DNA of 64,000 nucleotides, taken from contig DASVDI010000055.1 of assembly GCA_036381175.1 (NCBI GenBank), forward strand, positions 1 through 64,000, read 5' to 3'. The notes under the pieces are model-generated. The model was not told the origin of the DNA and did not search any database. It saw nothing but the letters and a program-made list of their open reading frames with translations. A program made the position numbers and the translations under genes. Source of the stretch: JAJUFS01 sp036381175 (lineage in GTDB: Bacteria > Pseudomonadota > Gammaproteobacteria > Natronospirales > JAJUFS01). How positions within the stretch are numbered: the first letter of the stretch is position 1; the number at the start of each line of letters is the position of its first letter. Positions 61,312 to 64,000 of the stretch are shown one piece after another.

Positions 61312-62964
61312 ATGACGAAGTTCATTTTTGTTACCGGTGGTGTTGTTTCTTCCCTCGGGAAAGGCATCTCCGCCGCCTCGCTTGGCGCCATCCTGGAATC
61401 GCGCGGCCTGAAGGTCGGCATGGTGAAACTGGATCCGTACATCAATGTCGATCCGGGCACCATGAGCCCGTTCCAGCATGGCGAAGTCTTCGTCACGCAC
61501 GACGGCGCGGAAACCGATCTCGATCTCGGCCATTACGAGCGCTACGTGCGCATGCGCGCGGGCCAGGCCAACAATTTCACCACCGGGCGCATCTACTCGA
61601 ACGTGATCCAGAAGGAACGCCGCGGCGATTACCTTGGCGCGACGGTGCAGGTGATTCCGCACATTACCGATGAGATCAAGCGTTGTGTGTTGCAGGCCGC
61701 CGGTGACAGCGATGTCTGCATGGTGGAAATCGGCGGCACGGTAGGCGACATCGAATCCCTGCCGTTTCTTGAAGCCATCCGCCAGCTCGCCGTCGAGCTT
61801 GGCCGCACCCGCACGTTGTTCATGCATCTCACGCTGGTGCCCTACATTCCGACGTCCGGTGAAACCAAGACCAAGCCGACGCAGCATTCCGTGAAGGAAT
61901 TGCGTTCGATCGGCATCCAGCCGGACATCCTGCTGTGCCGCTCCGCCGAAGCGCTGCCGGACGACGCGCGACGCAAGATTGCGCTGTTCACGAACGTGGA
62001 AGAACGTGCCGTGATTTCCGCCGTTGATGCGGACGACATTTATAAAATCCCGATGCTGCTGCACGCACAGAATCTCGATGACATCGTGCTGGAAAAACTC
62101 GGCTTTGCTGCGAAGCCGGCTGATCTTTCCGAATGGCAGCGCGTGGTGGAGGCAAGAACGAATCCCGAGGCCAGCGTGGAAGTCGCGTTCGTCGGCAAGT
62201 ATGTCGATCTCGCCGATGCATACATGTCTATCAATGAAGCGCTGAAACACGCCGGCATTCACACGCGCACGAAAGTGAACATCCGCTACATCGATTCCGA
62301 GGACATGGCCGAAGGCGATACGAGCCCGCTCGAAGGCATGGACGCGATTCTCGTCGGCCCGGGGTTCGGCGAACGCGGCATCGAAGGCAAGATCGCGGCT
62401 GCGCAGTTCGCGCGCGAGAAACGCGTTCCGTATCTCGGCATCTGCCTTGGCATGCAGGTCGCGGTGATCGACTTCGCGCGCAACGTCTGCGGACTTGCGA
62501 AAGCGCACAGCACCGAGTTCGCGCCGCACGCCAGCGATCCCGTGATCGCACTGATTACGGAGTGGCGCGATCGCACCGGCAATGTCGAAACGCGTTCGGA
62601 GCGTTCCGATCTCGGCGGCACGATGCGGCTCGGTGCGCAGGAATGTTTCCTTGAAAAAGGCACGCTCGCACACAAGGTGTATGGCAAGGATGTAATTGTC
62701 GAACGTCACCGGCACCGGTTCGAGTTCAACAATAATTATCTCGAGCAGCTCGAAGCGAAAGGCCTGAAATTTTCCGGCAAGTCTGTCGATGATCTCGTCG
62801 AGATGGCGGAGCTGCCGGATCATCCCTGGTTTGTCGGTTCGCAGTTCCATCCTGAATTCACCTCAACGCCGCGCGACGGCCATCCGCTGTTTTCCGGATT
62901 CATCAAGGCAGCGCGTGAACACGCGGCAGCCAGCGAGGAGTCGAAACAGCGGGCACGCGCCTGA
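61312..62964 (+). CDS. pyrG: CTP synthase
   Basis: Aminates UTP to CTP using glutamine. The 550-residue protein has the N-terminal synthetase domain with KFIFVTGGVVSSLGKGISAA (~3-22) and YINVDPGTMSPFQHGEVFV, and the C-terminal class I glutaminase domain with catalytic Cys378 in LGICLGMQ and the His-Glu pair in QFHPEFTS. I use ATG 61312, where the conserved start begins; an upstream in-frame ATG at 61225 would include the promoter. Confidence 0.97.
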   Translation: MTKFIFVTGGVVSSLGKGISAASLGAILESRGLKVGMVKLDPYINVDPGTMSPFQHGEVFVTHDGAETDLDLGHYERYVRMRAGQANNFTTGRIYSNVIQKERRGDYLGATVQVIPHITDEIKRCVLQAAGDSDVCMVEIGGTVGDIESLPFLEAIRQLAVELGRTRTLFMHLTLVPYIPTSGETKTKPTQHSVKELRSIGIQPDILLCRSAEALPDDARRKIALFTNVEERAVISAVDADDIYKIPMLLHAQNLDDIVLEKLGFAAKPADLSEWQRVVEARTNPEASVEVAFVGKYVDLADAYMSINEALKHAGIHTRTKVNIRYIDSEDMAEGDTSPLEGMDAILVGPGFGERGIEGKIAAAQFAREKRVPYLGICLGMQVAVIDFARNVCGLAKAHSTEFAPHASDPVIALITEWRDRTGNVETRSERSDLGGTMRLGAQECFLEKGTLAHKVYGKDVIVERHRHRFEFNNNYLEQLEAKGLKFSGKSVDDLVEMAELPDHPWFVGSQFHPEFTSTPRDGHPLFSGFIKAAREHAAASEESKQRARA

Positions 62965-62984
62965 CTCAATCAACGGGAATTTCA

Positions 62985-63827
62985 ATGAAGCTCTGTCACT
63001 TCGAAGCCGGCATCGACAAGCCGCTGTTCGTCATCGCCGGACCCGATACGCTGGAATCCGAACAGCTCGCGCTGGATGTCTCCGGTCATCTGAAGGAAGT
63101 TACCGATCGCCTCGGCATTCCCTACATCTTCAAGGGATCGTTCGACAAGGCGAATCGCACGTCGGGTAAAAGCTATCGCGGTCCCGGCATGGAAGAAGGT
63201 CTTCGCATTCTCCAGAAAGTGAAGGACGAAATCGGCGTGCCAGTGCTGACAGACGTGCATGAATACACGCCGATCGCCGAAGTTGCCGCGGTTGTTGATG
63301 TCATCCAGACGCCCGCGTTTCTCTGTCGCCAGACGGATTTCATCCACGAGGCCGCGCGTCACGGCAAGCCGGTGAACATCAAGAAAGGCCAGTTTCTCTC
63401 GCCCGGCGAAATGAAAAACGTTGTCGAGAAAGCGCGCGAAACCGGCAACGAACAGATCATGGTTTGCGAACGCGGATTTTCCTTCGGCTACAACAATCTC
63501 GTCACCGACATGCGCGGTCTTGCCATCATGCGCAACACGGGTTGTCCTGTTGTATTCGACGCCACGCATTCGGTGCAGATGCCGGGTGGGCAGGGCACGA
63601 GTTCGGGCGGCGCACGCGAACACATCCCGGTGCTGGCACGTGCTGCGGTCGCAGCCGGCGTTGCGGGCGTTTTCATGGAAACACATCCCGACCCGGACAA
63701 GGCGCTTTGCGACGGCCCGAACTCCTGGCCGCTCGCACTCGCGGAAGAATTGCTGACGGCGTTGAAAGCGCTCGACGATGCCGTGAAAGCGCGTGGTTTT
63801 GTTGAAGAAAAAATCAGGAAATCGTGA
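62985..63827 (+). CDS. kdsA: 3-deoxy-D-manno-octulosonate-8-phosphate synthase
   Basis: Condenses PEP and arabinose-5-phosphate to KDO-8-phosphate for the LPS inner core. The 280-residue TIM-barrel has IAGPDTLESEQLALD (~19), FKGSFDKANRTSGKSYRGPGME (~52-73), KKGQFLSPGEMKNVVEKA (~133), CERGFSFGYNNLVTDMRGL (~160) and DATHSVQMPGG. IAGPD replaces the common IAGPC, so it may be the metal-independent type; other sites would decide this. It follows pyrG by 20 bases. Confidence 0.95.
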   Translation: MKLCHFEAGIDKPLFVIAGPDTLESEQLALDVSGHLKEVTDRLGIPYIFKGSFDKANRTSGKSYRGPGMEEGLRILQKVKDEIGVPVLTDVHEYTPIAEVAAVVDVIQTPAFLCRQTDFIHEAARHGKPVNIKKGQFLSPGEMKNVVEKARETGNEQIMVCERGFSFGYNNLVTDMRGLAIMRNTGCPVVFDATHSVQMPGGQGTSSGGAREHIPVLARAAVAAGVAGVFMETHPDPDKALCDGPNSWPLALAEELLTALKALDDAVKARGFVEEKIRKS

Positions 63828-63832
63828 GAGTT

Positions 63833-63891
63833 GAGACGTAAGGCGTAAGACGACGGTGAGCGTGTCGCCATCGTCTTACGCCTTGCGTCTC
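63833..63891. repeat. 24-bp imperfect inverted repeat between kdsA and eno
   Basis: Arm 63833-63856 is the reverse complement of 63868-63891 with two mismatches and an 11-base loop; GCGTTTTATT follows. It begins 5 bases after the kdsA stop and probably acts as a terminator or attenuator before eno. Confidence 0.85.
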
Positions 63892-63914
63892 GCGTTTTAT
63901 TACAAGGAAATCCA

Positions 63915-64000
63915 ATGGCGAAGATCATCGACATCCGCGCGCGTGAAATCATCGACTCGCGCGGCAATCCGACCGTGGAAGCGGACGTTCATCTCGAAGG
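63915..64000 (+). CDS. eno: Enolase, 3' part outside window
   Basis: Only the first 28 complete codons are present: MAKIIDIRAREIIDSRGNP followed by TVEADVHLEG, which is the enolase N terminus. AAGGAAA precedes the ATG. Enolase converts 2-phosphoglycerate to PEP; it commonly follows pyrG and kdsA in Gammaproteobacteria. Confidence 0.95.
   Translation, partial: MAKIIDIRAREIIDSRGNPTVEADVHLE

Noticed and set aside
61228..62850. Minus-strand open frame of 540 codons opposite pyrG
   Set aside because: pyrG is a full-length, motif-complete gene; the antisense frame is a codon-bias shadow.

Overview
The window is GC-rich, densely coded DNA from a Gammaproteobacterium. The evidence is the block rpsB-tsf-pyrH-frr-uppS-cdsA-rseP-bamA-skp-lpxD-fabZ-lpxA-lpxB-rnhB-dnaE-accA-tilS-pyrG-kdsA-eno, which is the standard gammaproteobacterial order, with map-glnD-dapC-dapD-yffB-dapE diverging from rpsB. 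Lipid A genes, BamA, TonB receptors and a porin show a Gram-negative envelope. I cannot name the genus. The long pstC/pstA genes, the DUF3450/long-ExbB TonB system and the dispersed palindromes suggest an environmental lineage of the Xanthomonadales, Steroidobacterales or Alteromonadales-like type (inference). I see no rRNA, tRNA, insertion sequence, phage or CRISPR array.

Layout. (1) 1-11.7 kb: the C-terminal part of a giant repeat exoprotein, an FHA-domain protein, GTP-dependent PEP carboxykinase (minus strand), then mrcB (PBP1b), a TPR lipoprotein, a DinG/YoaA-type helicase and tsaB in one overlapping run. (2) 11.8-33.8 kb: a phosphate-starvation island. phoB-phoR-pstS is followed by a TonB-dependent receptor, a DUF3450 protein, a long TtpC-like ExbB, a short ExbB, ExbD, a TonB with a frameshift, a TPR protein, a beta-helix-like lipoprotein, a porin and the ornithine-lipid pair olsB/olsA. 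Only then come pstC-pstA-pstB-phoU and an arsenate reductase of the LMW-phosphatase family. (3) 33.9-41.4 kb: dsbB, then the minus-strand run map-glnD-dapC-dapD-yffB-dapE. (4) 41.6-64 kb: the translation/envelope/lipid A/replication block, ending in the first 28 codons of eno.

The main result is region 2. I found tandem 7-base Pho half-sites at an exact 11-base period in front of phoB, pstS, the TonB receptor, the beta-helix lipoprotein, the porin and pstC. At all six the last half-site is followed by exactly 10 bases and then a plausible -10 hexamer. This ties outer-membrane uptake, its own energising complex, a porin and the Pst transporter into one apparent PhoB regulon. Phosphorus-free membrane lipid synthesis (olsBA) and arsenate detoxification lie within or next to it. 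The simplest reading is a complete phosphorus-scavenging system in which a TonB-dependent receptor imports a phosphorus source under Pho control; the substrate is not visible from sequence.

Other points: a likely frameshift at a T6 run that splits the membrane anchor from the rest of TonB; a possible leaderless pstC mRNA; an apparent beta-propeller in PstC and a coiled-coil insert in PstA; six 13-bp tandem repeats that begin at the phoU stop; several long intergenic palindromes, three of which contain flanking stop codons; helically phased repeats before mrcB; and no dxr between cdsA and rseP.
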